Positions 38,649 through 47,532 of a stretch of 64,000 nucleotides of DNA are shown here, piece by piece. The notes under the pieces were generated by a model. It had not been told where the DNA came from and ran no database searches. It worked only from the letters and a program-made list of their open reading frames with translations. Within the stretch, counting starts at the first letter, position 1. Each line of letters opens with the position of its first letter. Where the stretch lies: the NCBI RefSeq assembly GCF_004340465.1, contig NZ_SLVV01000012.1, positions 148,465-212,464 on the forward strand, in the 5' to 3' direction. Source of the DNA: Mesobacillus foraminis. GTDB lineage: Bacteria; Bacillota; Bacilli; Bacillales; Cytobacillaceae. The translations under genes were made by a program, and so were the position numbers.

Positions 38649-40166
38649 TTGAAAAAAGGAAAGAGGCCATTAACTAAAAAAATAGCAGTTCCTCTTGCAA
38701 CAGCTGTTCTGCTTTCATCATTAGTTGCGTGCAGCAGTGACAAAGCGGGCAGTTCCGAAAAATCCAAAGGTGGTACCAATGAAATTAAAATCATGACGAC
38801 AGCTTATTCAACGGAGCCTCCAAAAGAAAACAGCCCAGCCTTAAAAGCATTGGAAAAGTACACGAAAACTGATATAACTGTCAACTATGTGGTGGATGCA
38901 TATCCAGATAAATTGAATATTACCCTTGCTTCCGGCAACCTTCCTCATATCCTTATGATTCCGGATAAAATCCCAAGCTTTGTAAGCGCTGTCAGGGATG
39001 GGGCATTCTGGGAACTCGGCCCGTATTTAAAAGATTATCCGAACCTGAAAGAAGCGAACGAAGTAACCTTGCAAAATAGTTCAATAGACGGAAAAGTTTA
39101 TGGAATCTACCGGGCCCGTCCACTGGGAAGAAACGGAATAACCATGAGAAAAGACTGGCTGGATAACCTTGGGCTGGAAAAGCCTGAAACGGTTGAAGAG
39201 TTCTACAACGTCTTAAAAGCGTTCACTCAGGATGACCCGGATGGAAATGGCAAGAATGATACTTATGGAATGGTTATTTCAAAGTACTTCGGTCCTTTTG
39301 ATATCATGCAGCTTTGGTTCGGGGCACCAAACAAATGGGGCGAGGATCAAGATGGTAAGCTATATCCAGATTTCACAACTGATGAATACCTGGAAGCACT
39401 CAAATTCTTCAAGAAGCTTTATGATGAAAAGTTAATCAATGAAGATTTTGCCGTCATGGATCCTTTAAAATGGGGCGATCCAATGATGAATAATCAGGCA
39501 GGGGTCATTGTTGACGTTCTTGACCGCGCTTATCGTACACAAGAGGACATGATCAAAGCCAACCCGGACTTGAAGGATCCAATAACTGTCCTGCCTGGCG
39601 TCGAGGGTCCGGATGGACTGAGACTAATGCCGACAGCGGGTTACTCAGGTATGCTTGCTATTCCTAAAACTAGTGTAAAAACGGAAGAAGAACTGAAAAA
39701 GGTTCTAACATTCATTGATAAGTTAAGTGACAAGGAAGCCCAGATTATAGCTTATAACGGCATTGAAGGTAAGCATTATGAAATGAAAGACGGCAAGTTC
39801 GAATCTCTTGCAGCTGACGATAAAGCGCTGCAAAACGAATATACCGACCTGAACCAATTCTATACCGGGATTCCTGAAAATAGGTTCCTTGAGGCTGAAA
39901 AGACTCCTTTAAGAAAAGAAGTAGAAGCCATGATGATTAAGAATGAAGAGAACATTGTTCCGAATCCAGCTGCAGCATTAATTTCAGATGTATATGCAAC
40001 AAACGGGCAGCAGCTTGACAACATCATTAATGATGCCCGAACGAAGTTCATCGTAGGGCAAATTGATGAAGCCGGCTTTAAAGATGCGATTGAGCTGTGG
40101 AAAAAGAGTGGCGGAGACAAATATGTAGAAGAGATCAACAAGCTTCATAAAGAAGCCCAAAAATAA
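38649..40166 (+). CDS. lplA: LplA-like ABC sugar-binding lipoprotein
   Basis: 505-residue binding protein with lipobox SLVAC (lipid anchor Cys28). The longer-than-usual length and the segments LASGNLPHIL, GITMRKDWLDNLGL, DDPDGNGKNDTYG (a calcium-loop-like motif) and RKEVEAMMIKNEE place it with the LplA/YtcQ type of binding proteins. TTG 38649 follows TAGGGGGAA. A strong hairpin separates it from lplB. It follows yetA as in the B. subtilis lpl-yetA region (reversed order), supporting rhamnogalacturonan oligomers as cargo. Confidence 0.9.
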   Translation: MKKGKRPLTKKIAVPLATAVLLSSLVACSSDKAGSSEKSKGGTNEIKIMTTAYSTEPPKENSPALKALEKYTKTDITVNYVVDAYPDKLNITLASGNLPHILMIPDKIPSFVSAVRDGAFWELGPYLKDYPNLKEANEVTLQNSSIDGKVYGIYRARPLGRNGITMRKDWLDNLGLEKPETVEEFYNVLKAFTQDDPDGNGKNDTYGMVISKYFGPFDIMQLWFGAPNKWGEDQDGKLYPDFTTDEYLEALKFFKKLYDEKLINEDFAVMDPLKWGDPMMNNQAGVIVDVLDRAYRTQEDMIKANPDLKDPITVLPGVEGPDGLRLMPTAGYSGMLAIPKTSVKTEEELKKVLTFIDKLSDKEAQIIAYNGIEGKHYEMKDGKFESLAADDKALQNEYTDLNQFYTGIPENRFLEAEKTPLRKEVEAMMIKNEENIVPNPAAALISDVYATNGQQLDNIINDARTKFIVGQIDEAGFKDAIELWKKSGGDKYVEEINKLHKEAQK

Positions 40167-40172
40167 GTAATT

Positions 40173-40219
40173 GGGCAAATGTTAAGAGCAGGCGGTATCT
40201 TAGCACCGCCTGTTTGCCC
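40173..40219 (+). other. Intercistronic hairpin between lplA and lplB
   Basis: GGGCAAA ... CAGGCGGT / ACCGCCTG-TTTGCCC: an 8-bp inner and 7-bp outer stem with an asymmetric bulge, and no T-run. Likely raises the level of binding-protein mRNA relative to the permease part. Confidence 0.7.
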
Positions 40220-40251
40220 ATTGATATCAAGAAGAAAGCGAGGCGATCCTA

Positions 40252-41226
40252 TTGGCTGGCACGAAAACAGAAATGGTCAAACCTGAATATAGTGTCCCTT
40301 CAACCATTAAAACGAAAAAGCAAATAACCTGGATGCAGCGCCTAAAAAAGGACAAGTGGCTATACCTCCTATTATTGCCAGGATTACTGTACTTCCTTAT
40401 TTTTAAATACCTCCCCATGTGGGGAATTGTCATCGCCTTCCAGAATTATTCCCCTTTTCTCGGTGTACTCGGAAGTGAATGGGTAGGTTTTGAACACTTT
40501 AAGAATTTCTTCCAGAACCCTGACTTTTTCAGGCTTTTAAGAAATACGTTTACGTTTGCCGTACTGGACCTTGTGTTCTTTTTCCCAGCCCCTATTATCC
40601 TGGCGCTGCTATTGAATGAATTGCGAAGCCAGCTTTATAAAAGGACGGTCCAAACGTTAATTTATGTACCGCATTTTATGTCCTGGGTCATTATTGCAAG
40701 TATTACGTATATTTTCTTCACGACAAGCGGTGGAGTAGTGAATGAAATTGTTTCCTATTTTTACGGAAAAGAAATCAACTTCCTTTCTGCACCTGAATGG
40801 TTCCGACCATTAATCATGGGCCAGATCATCTGGAAGGAAACAGGCTGGGGAACAGTCATTTTCCTTGCCGCTCTTGCCTCCGTTGACCAGGAGCTTTACG
40901 ACGCAGCCATTGTTGATGGTGCAGGCCGTTTTCGCAGATTATGGCATGTGACTCTTCCAGCTGTCAGAAGCACGATTATTGTCTTACTGATTTTGCGCCT
41001 GGGGAACTTCCTTGACACTGGATTCCAGCAGATTTACCTGATGACGAACTCCCTGAATCGTGATGTGGCAGATGTATTCGACACATACGTTTACTTCGTC
41101 GGTGTCACTCAAGGTGCCTACAGCTATAGTACCGCTGTTGGATTATTTAAGGCAGTAGTAGGGATCATCCTCGTGCTGGGAGCAAACAGGCTGGCTAAAA
41201 AGATGGGGCAGGATGGAATCTTTTAA
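40252..41226 (+). CDS. lplB: LplB-like ABC transporter permease
   Basis: 324-residue inner-membrane permease with a cytoplasmic basic N-terminus (to residue 38), six membrane segments, and an EAA-type loop LYDAAIVDGAGRFRRLWHVTLP near residues 215-235. LYLLLLPGLLYFLIFKYLPMWG in two parts near residues 39-60 is typical of LplB. TTG 40252 follows AAAGCGAGG. Partner of the permease at 41247. Confidence 0.92.
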   Translation: MAGTKTEMVKPEYSVPSTIKTKKQITWMQRLKKDKWLYLLLLPGLLYFLIFKYLPMWGIVIAFQNYSPFLGVLGSEWVGFEHFKNFFQNPDFFRLLRNTFTFAVLDLVFFFPAPIILALLLNELRSQLYKRTVQTLIYVPHFMSWVIIASITYIFFTTSGGVVNEIVSYFYGKEINFLSAPEWFRPLIMGQIIWKETGWGTVIFLAALASVDQELYDAAIVDGAGRFRRLWHVTLPAVRSTIIVLLILRLGNFLDTGFQQIYLMTNSLNRDVADVFDTYVYFVGVTQGAYSYSTAVGLFKAVVGIILVLGANRLAKKMGQDGIF

Positions 41227-41246
41227 ATCTAAGGAGGTGCTGCTTG

Positions 41247-42131
41247 ATGTTAAAGATGCATAATACTCCGGCAGGAAGAGTGTTTGATGTATTCAATACG
41301 ATTGTTCTTGGTTTGATTGGAATTGTAACAGTCCTGCCATTCCTTTATATCGTGGCAGGCTCCTTTGCCACAGAAGCTGAATTGACCAGAAGAAGTTTCT
41401 TTATCTTCCCGGAAACCTTCTCGCTTGAAGCCTATAAATATATCTTTTCAACGGATACCTTTATTCGCAGCTTGATGGTGTCGATCGGTGTTACTAGTGT
41501 TGGAACGCTCATTTGTTTATTCTGTACGTTTTCAATGGCGTACCCATTATCACGCAAACATTTAATGGGCCGCAATTTCTTTATCAATCTCGTTGTTTTC
41601 TCCATGCTATTCAGCGGAGGGATGATTCCAACGTACCTGGTAGTCAAGAGTCTTGGATTACTGGATTCCTACTGGTCGTTAATTTTGCCGCTTGCCATCA
41701 ATCCATTTAACTTAATCATTGTAAAAACCTTTTTCCAGAACATACCGATTGAGTTAGAAGAGGCAGCCAAAATGGATGGGGCTACGGAGTTCGGCATATT
41801 CTGGAGAATCATGCTGCCGCTGTCCAAACCTGTACTTGCTACTTTTGCCTTGTTCTATGCTGTAGCAATCTGGAACGATTTTTTCAGCGCACTTTTATAT
41901 ATCAGTGACGGTACAAAGTGGCCGGTCCAGGTATTGCTTCAGCAAATCATCATCCTTTCTCAAAGCATGACCAATGATGCTGCGTCGATGGGAGCCAATT
42001 TTGTGGAGCCGCCAGACCAGTCATTGAAGCTCGCAGTTGTTGTCATTGCCACGCTTCCAATCCTCATTATCTACCCTTTCCTTCAAAAGCATTTTGCGAA
42101 AGGGATGATGCTTGGCTCGGTTAAGGGCTAA
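41247..42131 (+). CDS. lplC: LplC-like ABC transporter permease
   Basis: 294-residue permease with six membrane segments and EAA-type loop LEEAAKMDGATEFGIFWRIMLP (residues about 172-193). The C-terminus KHFAKGMMLGSVKG is the hallmark of LplC/YtcP proteins. ATG 41247 is 9 bases after AGGAGG; TTG 41244, directly before it, is an alternative start. It ends the importer operon at a bidirectional terminator. No ATPase gene is present. Confidence 0.92.
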   Translation: MLKMHNTPAGRVFDVFNTIVLGLIGIVTVLPFLYIVAGSFATEAELTRRSFFIFPETFSLEAYKYIFSTDTFIRSLMVSIGVTSVGTLICLFCTFSMAYPLSRKHLMGRNFFINLVVFSMLFSGGMIPTYLVVKSLGLLDSYWSLILPLAINPFNLIIVKTFFQNIPIELEEAAKMDGATEFGIFWRIMLPLSKPVLATFALFYAVAIWNDFFSALLYISDGTKWPVQVLLQQIIILSQSMTNDAASMGANFVEPPDQSLKLAVVVIATLPILIIYPFLQKHFAKGMMLGSVKG

Positions 42132-42141
42132 GATTGTCACG

Positions 42142-42173
42142 AAAAAATGATGGTGATAAAGCCATCATTTTTT
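42142..42173 (+). terminator. Rho-independent terminator after lplC
   Basis: AAAAAATGATGG / CCATCATTTTTT, a perfect 12-bp stem with an 8-nt loop. Confidence 0.88.
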
Positions 42174-42311
42174 GCGTTGAGAAAAGGTTAAGAATCCAAA
42201 TTTTTTAAATTTGGGTAAGAAAGCCATAGGGAAGTAGACTAGTAAAATAATCATTCCGCTTTCTGTATTAAGAGATGGACTACAGACAGGTTTTATAAAT
42301 GGAGGGCAGAC

Positions 42312-42989
42312 ATGAAAAAGGGAAAACGAATTTACCTGGCGGGAGATTCAACAGTACAGACCTACGAAACTAAAGATATCCCTCAGGCGGGCTGGGGGCA
42401 GTATATCGCAAAGTATTTCGGGCAAGAAGTGGAATTCGTTAATCACGCCATTGGCGGGAGGAGTTCGAAAACCTTTGTGACCGAGGGGCGTTTGGATGCG
42501 GTCCTTAACATGCTGCAGGGACTGGACTATCTTTTAATCCAAATGGGCCATAATGATGCTGCAGCAGACAAGCCTGAGCGGTGGACCGATGCATTCACCA
42601 CCTATAAGGAATACTTGAAGAAGTATATAAATGGAGCAAGGAACCGAGGGGCTGTTCCAGTCTTGATTACCCCCGTCGCAACCTTGCATTTCAAAAACGG
42701 GACTTTTGTTAATGACTTCCCGGATTATTGCCAGGCAATGACCCAAGTGGCTAAAGAAGAGAGGGTAGAGCTTATTGATTTGATGAACAGCTCCCTGAGA
42801 TTCTATTCATCGCTAGGTTACGAGAAAGCAGCCCAGCTGTTCATGGGTTCCATTAATGGTACCGATTGGACTCATTTTACAGAATCAGGAGCCAATCAGA
42901 TAGCAAGACTTGTGGCTCTGGGAGTAAAAGAGCTGGAAAGCGGTATTTCCAGTTATGTGAAGGCGGAACGTTCTGTAATCGACTATTAA
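42312..42989 (+). CDS. rhgT: Rhamnogalacturonan acetylesterase, CE12 (YesT/RhgT-like)
   Basis: 225-residue SGNH/GDSL hydrolase with no signal peptide. Catalytic Ser13 lies in LAGDSTVQ; block II Gly in AIGGRSSKT, block III in GHND, and Asp185/His188 in TDWTHFT. It removes acetyl groups from rhamnogalacturonan oligomers, which must be cleared before glycosidases act. ATG 42312 follows GGAGGG. It sits alone between the lplC terminator and the site C promoter. An inverted repeat CCAAATTT / AAATTTGG at 42196 upstream may be an operator. Confidence 0.93.
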   Translation: MKKGKRIYLAGDSTVQTYETKDIPQAGWGQYIAKYFGQEVEFVNHAIGGRSSKTFVTEGRLDAVLNMLQGLDYLLIQMGHNDAAADKPERWTDAFTTYKEYLKKYINGARNRGAVPVLITPVATLHFKNGTFVNDFPDYCQAMTQVAKEERVELIDLMNSSLRFYSSLGYEKAAQLFMGSINGTDWTHFTESGANQIARLVALGVKELESGISSYVKAERSVIDY

Positions 42990-43017
42990 TTTCTGGTGTG
43001 GGACTTATACAAATAAA

Positions 43018-43081
43018 TCACTGTTTTTTTAACCTGGAACACTAATTTTTACATTGGAAAATTGAAACAGGGTTATACAAT
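43018..43081 (+). promoter_or_regulatory. Tandem 21-bp T-tract operator and promoter of GH42 (2) (site C)
   Basis: TCACTGTTTTTTTAAC (43018) and ACACTAATTTTTACAT (43039) are 21 bp apart. The second repeat runs into the -35 (TTGGAA at 43054-43059); TACAAT at 43076-43081 is the -10. An alternative TTGAAA-17-TATGAA promoter lies at 43062-43090. The geometry matches sites A, B and D. Confidence 0.68.
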
Positions 43082-43149
43082 TAGTATGAAAACACTTACA
43101 TGTCGGATATTTTAAAGCAATCTACTAATCTGCAAAGTTGGGAGAACTT

Positions 43150-45138
43150 ATGGTGAATCAAAAACTATATCATGGTGCCGCTTATTATCCTGAACTCTGG
43201 GATGAAAAAACGATTGAAGAAGATATTAAATTAATGAAAGAGGCGGGAATCAATGTGGCCAGGATCGGAGAGTTTGCCTGGTCTCAAATGGAGCCTGCAG
43301 AAGGGGACATCAACCTTACCTTTTTTGAGGAAATGATTAACAAACTATATGAAAACGGGATTGATACAGTCATGTGCACTCCAACTCCCACCCCGCCAAT
43401 CTGGCTGTCCCACGGGCATCCGGAACGAATGTATGTTGAGAGTGACGGAACTGTAATGGGGCATGGTTCGAGGCAGCATGTCTGCACTAATAACAGGTAC
43501 TTCCGGGAAAGGGCAGCCATCATCACGGAGCAGATTGCACAAGCTCTTGGCAATCTGCCAGGACTGATTGGCTGGCAGATTGATAATGAATTCAAATGCC
43601 ATGTGGCGGAATGCATGTGTGAGACATGCAAGGAGCTATGGCATGAATGGCTCCAGCAGCGGTACGGAACGATTGAACAGCTGAATGAAGCATGGGGCAC
43701 ACAGATCTGGAGTGAATATTACCATAGCTTTGAACAAGTTCCGCAGCCAGGACCTGCTCCGTTCTTGCATAACTCATCATTAAAGACTATGTACCAAATC
43801 TTTTCCACAGAAAAAATTGCGGAATTTGCAGATGAACAGGCAGGGATTATCAGGAAGCATTCAGCAGCGCCCATTACTCATAACAGCACTGTCTTCTTTT
43901 CTGTAGACAATGAACGTCTTTTTAAGAATCTAGATTTCGCTTCCTTTGACACCTACGCGACATCAGACTCCTATCAAAATTATTTGTTCAACTGTGATCT
44001 TTGGAGGAATCTGAAAAAAGGGCAAAGTTTTTGGATTATGGAAACAAGTACATCCTACAGTGCCTCACTAGAGAGCTATGCGACTCCGCATCCCAATGGT
44101 TATTTAGCAGCAGAAGCAGTGGCTTCTTATGCGCTGGGGGGGCAGGCGTTCTGCTATTGGCTCTGGCGCCAGCAAAAAGCGGGATGTGAACAGCCTCATG
44201 GATCCGTCATCAGTGCCTGGGGCAAACCAACTGTCGGCTACCAGAATGTACTGGAAGTTGAAAAGGCCAGAAAGGAAATCGAGGGAATTATAACAGACTC
44301 CATACCATTACAGGCGGAAGCTGCCATTACATATTCCGACCGTGCAAAAATTTTCCTGAAAACAGAGCCTCATAAAAATTTGAATTATAGAGACCTGATA
44401 ACAGACTTTTATAAACAAGTTCTCAACTCGGGCATCCACCGTGATCTCCTGCCGGAAGGAGGAAATCTGGACGGATATAAGCTCTTGTTTACTCCTTTTG
44501 TGCATTATCTTTCACAGGATTATTTACAGAAAGCCAAGGAGTTTGTTGATCAGGGGGGAGTCTGGATTGTCGGACCAATAACTGGAGGCAGGACAGAGCA
44601 CCATACCATCCATACAGATGCAGCATTGGGGATGGAGCTGGAAGATTATGCAGGAGTGGAGACTCTTTATACCTTCCCTATAGAAAATACGGGATCCGTT
44701 GGAGAGGCTTTTAACTGTTCTGCTCCTCTCGGGTTATGGAGCTCGGTATTTGAACCCAAAAATGCCGTTTCGGTCGGAACAATTTCTGGAGGATTGACAC
44801 CAGGAAAATCATTCTTGACAGAACATGAGCAAGGGAAAGGAAAAATTGTCATGCTGGGCTCTCTTCCAATGGGGAAAGAAGGAGAAAAACTTCTTCAGGA
44901 GCTCATCCTAAAATATGCAAGTGATGCAGGCATAAACCGCAGGACCGATGTATCAGAAGGCACCATTGTTGCACCAAGGGAAAAGGATGGGCGCGAGATC
45001 TGGGTAATGGTCAATATGGATGGACAGGGAGGAAGAGTCTCCCTTCCGCAGAAAGCTGTTGACATTCTCACCAAGGAAGAGGTGCCCCAGGGAGAATTAA
45101 AGCTTGAAAGGTATGAATACCGAATCATTCAATTCTAA
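43150..45138 (+). CDS. yesZ: GH42 beta-galactosidase (2), full length (YesZ-like)
   Basis: 662-residue cytoplasmic beta-galactosidase, about the length of B. subtilis YesZ (663). Acid/base Glu147 (WQIDNEF); nucleophile in IMETSTS near residue 300; zinc cysteines in VCTNN and AECMCETC. Domain B is complete, including LGMELEDYAG and CSAPLGLWSSVF, unlike copy 1 at 32652. ATG 43150 is 5 bases after GGGAG; GTG 43153 is possible. It probably acts on galactan or rhamnogalacturonan side-chain galactose and is likely activated by pair 2 through site C. Confidence 0.94.
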   Translation: MVNQKLYHGAAYYPELWDEKTIEEDIKLMKEAGINVARIGEFAWSQMEPAEGDINLTFFEEMINKLYENGIDTVMCTPTPTPPIWLSHGHPERMYVESDGTVMGHGSRQHVCTNNRYFRERAAIITEQIAQALGNLPGLIGWQIDNEFKCHVAECMCETCKELWHEWLQQRYGTIEQLNEAWGTQIWSEYYHSFEQVPQPGPAPFLHNSSLKTMYQIFSTEKIAEFADEQAGIIRKHSAAPITHNSTVFFSVDNERLFKNLDFASFDTYATSDSYQNYLFNCDLWRNLKKGQSFWIMETSTSYSASLESYATPHPNGYLAAEAVASYALGGQAFCYWLWRQQKAGCEQPHGSVISAWGKPTVGYQNVLEVEKARKEIEGIITDSIPLQAEAAITYSDRAKIFLKTEPHKNLNYRDLITDFYKQVLNSGIHRDLLPEGGNLDGYKLLFTPFVHYLSQDYLQKAKEFVDQGGVWIVGPITGGRTEHHTIHTDAALGMELEDYAGVETLYTFPIENTGSVGEAFNCSAPLGLWSSVFEPKNAVSVGTISGGLTPGKSFLTEHEQGKGKIVMLGSLPMGKEGEKLLQELILKYASDAGINRRTDVSEGTIVAPREKDGREIWVMVNMDGQGGRVSLPQKAVDILTKEEVPQGELKLERYEYRIIQF

Positions 45139-45211
45139 AGCGCCGGGAAGAGGCAAAATAGTAGGAGTGCCCAGCAAACGGAATCTTGACTGACTAACAA
45201 TTCCAGATAAA

Positions 45212-45240
45212 ACAAAAAGCCAGCCAAAAGCTGGTTTTTT
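45212..45240 (+). terminator. Terminator between converging GH42 (2) and IclR genes
   Basis: AAAAAGCCAGC / GCTGGTTTTTT with a 5-nt CAAAA loop and T-run; the A-rich left arm also allows it to work on the minus strand. Confidence 0.85.
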
Positions 45241-45246
45241 GCCTTT

Positions 45247-46008
45247 TTATGCAAGCTCCCCGAGGATTTGCCGGCGGCACGTTTGAAGAGCGCCGATCAT
45301 TTCCTGAAGGAAGTCTTCGGTCACCCTGTATTGAGGGACACTGACTGAGATTGCTCCATAATTTTTATTGTTGGTGCTCAGTGTTGTGCCAACACAAAAA
45401 ACACCGTCTTCGTTTTCACTGTTATCGAATGCATACCCAAGTGCCCTGATTCTGGTGATTTCCCGCAGGAAATTCTCTTTAGATGTAATCGTATTGGCCG
45501 TTCTCTGTGTTAAGGGGGTATCCCTCAGGTATTTTTCAATCTCTTCATCTGAATGCTCCGCGATTATCGCCTTGCCCATGGCAGAGCAATACAATGGGAC
45601 ATGTTTTCCCAGCTGGGAATACAAGCATATTGGATTTTTGCTCTCTATTTTTGAAACATAGACTATGCTTGAGTCATCCAGGATTCCCAAATGTACGGTT
45701 TCAGTAGTTTTTTGCTGAAGATCAACCAGATAAGGATGGGCAATCTGTTTAATATCCAGCTGATTGATCGATTTGTTAGCATATTTTATCAGTTTAGTCC
45801 CCAAACTGAATTTTTTCGTTTCGGGGTCCTTATGGACATATCCAATCAAAAGGAGTGTATCCAGTATTTTCAAAGCAGTGGAGTTGGTCAGCTCGGTTTC
45901 TTTTGCAATTATGTTTAATGGCTGCGGTTTTTCGCAGCTTGAGAGGAAACCTAATATCCGATCCGCTTTTATCAAAACCGTTCCGTAGGGCTGTTTGCTT
46001 GTGTTCAT
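45247..46008 (-). CDS. IclR-family transcriptional regulator
   Basis: 253-residue regulator with an N-terminal winged helix-turn-helix (residues about 10-75; PLNIIAKETELTNSTALKILDTL) and a C-terminal GAF-like effector domain (about 85-250; VHLGILDDSSIVYVSKIES, YCSAMGKAIIAE, GYAFDNSENEDGVFCVGTTL). The frame continues 50 codons upstream, but ATG 46008 has AAAGGAGC directly before it. IclR members such as enterobacterial KdgR sense 2-keto-3-deoxygluconate. The shared GTTTCCAAATAG in its own promoter and before kdgA suggests it plays that role here (inferred). Confidence 0.9.
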   Translation of the reverse strand: MNTSKQPYGTVLIKADRILGFLSSCEKPQPLNIIAKETELTNSTALKILDTLLLIGYVHKDPETKKFSLGTKLIKYANKSINQLDIKQIAHPYLVDLQQKTTETVHLGILDDSSIVYVSKIESKNPICLYSQLGKHVPLYCSAMGKAIIAEHSDEEIEKYLRDTPLTQRTANTITSKENFLREITRIRALGYAFDNSENEDGVFCVGTTLSTNNKNYGAISVSVPQYRVTEDFLQEMIGALQTCRRQILGELA

Positions 46009-46048
46009 AAAAGCTCCTTTCAAAGCCGATAGGCAAATCCTTTCTCCT

Positions 46049-46081
46049 ATTATATTCTCTAATCGAACAGTTTCCAAATAG
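46049..46081 (-). promoter_or_regulatory. IclR-gene promoter with overlapping operator
   Basis: On the minus strand, TTGGAA (46077-46072) and TATAAT (46054-46049) are 17 bp apart. GTTTCCAAATAG (plus strand 46070-46081) overlaps the -35 and recurs twice before kdgA (51747 as GTTTCCAAATGA, 51767 exact). This suggests autoregulation. Confidence 0.65.
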
Positions 46082-46195
46082 TATTTCGAATTTCTTATTA
46101 AGAAATAAGCGGAGGAGTTTCTCCTTTTACTTTCCAAAACAATCTTGCTTAAATCCAACAGAAAACAACTTTTTTCAAAGGAATTATCAGAAAAA

Positions 46196-46260
46196 AATAT
46201 GTTTTTTTAACATAAACCTCTGTTATTTTAATTGTTCCTGAGGGGCGGCTTATTTACAAT
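46196..46260 (+). promoter_or_regulatory. Tandem 21-bp T-tract operator and promoter of GH105 (2)/TRAP operon (site D)
   Basis: AATATGTTTTTTTAAC (46196) and CCTCTGTTATTTTAAT (46217) are 21 bp apart. The second ends at 46232, the first base of -35 TTGTTC (46232-46237); TACAAT (46255-46260) follows after 17 bp. Same geometry as sites A-C. It lies in the 320-base stretch between the divergent IclR and GH105 genes. Confidence 0.68.
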
Positions 46261-46274
46261 TAATATATAAATGT

Positions 46275-46288
46275 TGAAAGCGTTAACA
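46275..46288 (+). promoter_or_regulatory. cre (CcpA) box
   Basis: TGAAAGCGTTAACA fits the degenerate cre consensus TGWAARCGYTWNCW at every position. It lies about 8 bp downstream of the predicted transcription start of site D, a typical place for catabolite repression. Confidence 0.78.
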
Positions 46289-46329
46289 GAAGTACAGGGC
46301 GATAAAAGTTCAATTTGGAGGGATAACGG

Positions 46330-47430
46330 TTGACACAGGCGAATGTAATCGAAAAGAAAGAAATTATTCAATACATTAATTTACTAATGAACAATTTAAC
46401 CGAAATCAAAGATAATACCGGTGAATTTTTGCTTAATTTTGACGGTTTGATTGTAGACGATAAAAGCTGGCATGTTTGGAACTGGCCTCAAGGTGTCGGG
46501 CTTTATGGAATCTATAAATATTGGAAACTAACAAATGACCAAAAAGCTTTAGATATTATCAATCAATGGTTCGAAGCCAGATTTGAGGAAGGTGTGCCGC
46601 CGAAAAACGTAAACACAATGGCCCCTTTTTTAACATTGGCCTTTTTATATGAAGATACGAGAAATCAAACCTTCCTGCCATACCTGGAGGATTGGGCTGA
46701 ATGGGTGATGTACGATATGCCCCGTACATCAGAAGATGGTCTGCAGCATATGACATATGGACCGGAAAATAAGAATCAGCTCTGGGATGATACCCTGATG
46801 ATGACAGTTTTGCCATTGGCAAAGATCGGCAAGCTCTTGAACAGGCCGGAATACTTGGAGGAAGCAAAGAAACAGTTCTTAATCCACATCAAGTACCTAA
46901 CCGACAGAAAAACCGGATTATGGTTCCATGGATGGACGTTTGAGGAAAATCACAATTATGCCGAAGCGCTGTGGGGAAGAGGGAATTGCTGGATAACGAT
47001 TGCTATTCCGGAGATTATCGAAATATTGGAACTGAAGAAAGGCGACTTTCTTCGTGAATTCCTCATCGATACACTGAACAGGCAAATAGAGACCCTTGCT
47101 AAATATCAGGATGTCAGCGGGCTGTGGCATACGCTCATAAATGACAAGACATCTTACCTGGAAGCCTCCGCCTCAGCAGGATTTGCCTACGGAATTCTGA
47201 AATCTGTGCATAAGCGATATATCAGCCAGGAGTATAAGGATGTCGCCTATAAAGCCATCAGGGGAATCATCAGAGAAATTAATGATGATGGGGCCTTGCA
47301 AAAAGTCTCGGTAGGAACAGGGATGGGGGATACGCTCGATTTTTATAAGGAGATCAAGATTACGACAATGCCATATGGACAATCGCTTGCTGTCCTTGCT
47401 CTGTCAGAGTTTCTGCACTCCTATATCTAA
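46330..47430 (+). CDS. GH105 unsaturated glycuronyl hydrolase (2)
   Basis: 366-residue (alpha/alpha)6-barrel protein without a signal peptide. WNWPQGVGLYGIYKYW (near 50), LWDDTLMMTVLPLAK with catalytic Asp153/154, WGRGNCWITI and the C-terminal VSVGTGMGDTLDFYKEIKITTMPYGQ match the GH105/GH88 family. It should remove the unsaturated uronic acid from lyase-generated oligomers. It is distant from the copy at 10678, so it probably has a different preference. TTG 46330 follows TTGGAGGGAT. It heads a likely operon with dctPQM and is under site D plus a cre box. Confidence 0.9.
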   Translation: MTQANVIEKKEIIQYINLLMNNLTEIKDNTGEFLLNFDGLIVDDKSWHVWNWPQGVGLYGIYKYWKLTNDQKALDIINQWFEARFEEGVPPKNVNTMAPFLTLAFLYEDTRNQTFLPYLEDWAEWVMYDMPRTSEDGLQHMTYGPENKNQLWDDTLMMTVLPLAKIGKLLNRPEYLEEAKKQFLIHIKYLTDRKTGLWFHGWTFEENHNYAEALWGRGNCWITIAIPEIIEILELKKGDFLREFLIDTLNRQIETLAKYQDVSGLWHTLINDKTSYLEASASAGFAYGILKSVHKRYISQEYKDVAYKAIRGIIREINDDGALQKVSVGTGMGDTLDFYKEIKITTMPYGQSLAVLALSEFLHSYI

Positions 47431-47457
47431 TTTATACAAGTCCTGATTATTGAGATG

Positions 47458-47495
47458 AGATTGGCAGGCTTTTGTTCACGGAAGCCTGCCAATCT
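47458..47495 (+). other. Intercistronic hairpin before dctP
   Basis: AGATTGGCAGGCTT / AAGCCTGCCAATCT, a perfect 14-bp stem with a 10-nt loop and no T-run. It lies between GH105 (2) and the TRAP binding-protein gene, the same kind of position as the hairpins beside the ABC binding-protein genes. Confidence 0.75.
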
Positions 47496-47532
47496 TCAAA
47501 TGAATGGCCAGAATTTTATGGAGGACAAAAGA

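Noticed and set aside
45368..45988. Several plus-strand open frames across the IclR gene
   Set aside because: Antisense to a clear IclR protein with its own ribosome binding site and promoter; no domain pattern in the plus frames.
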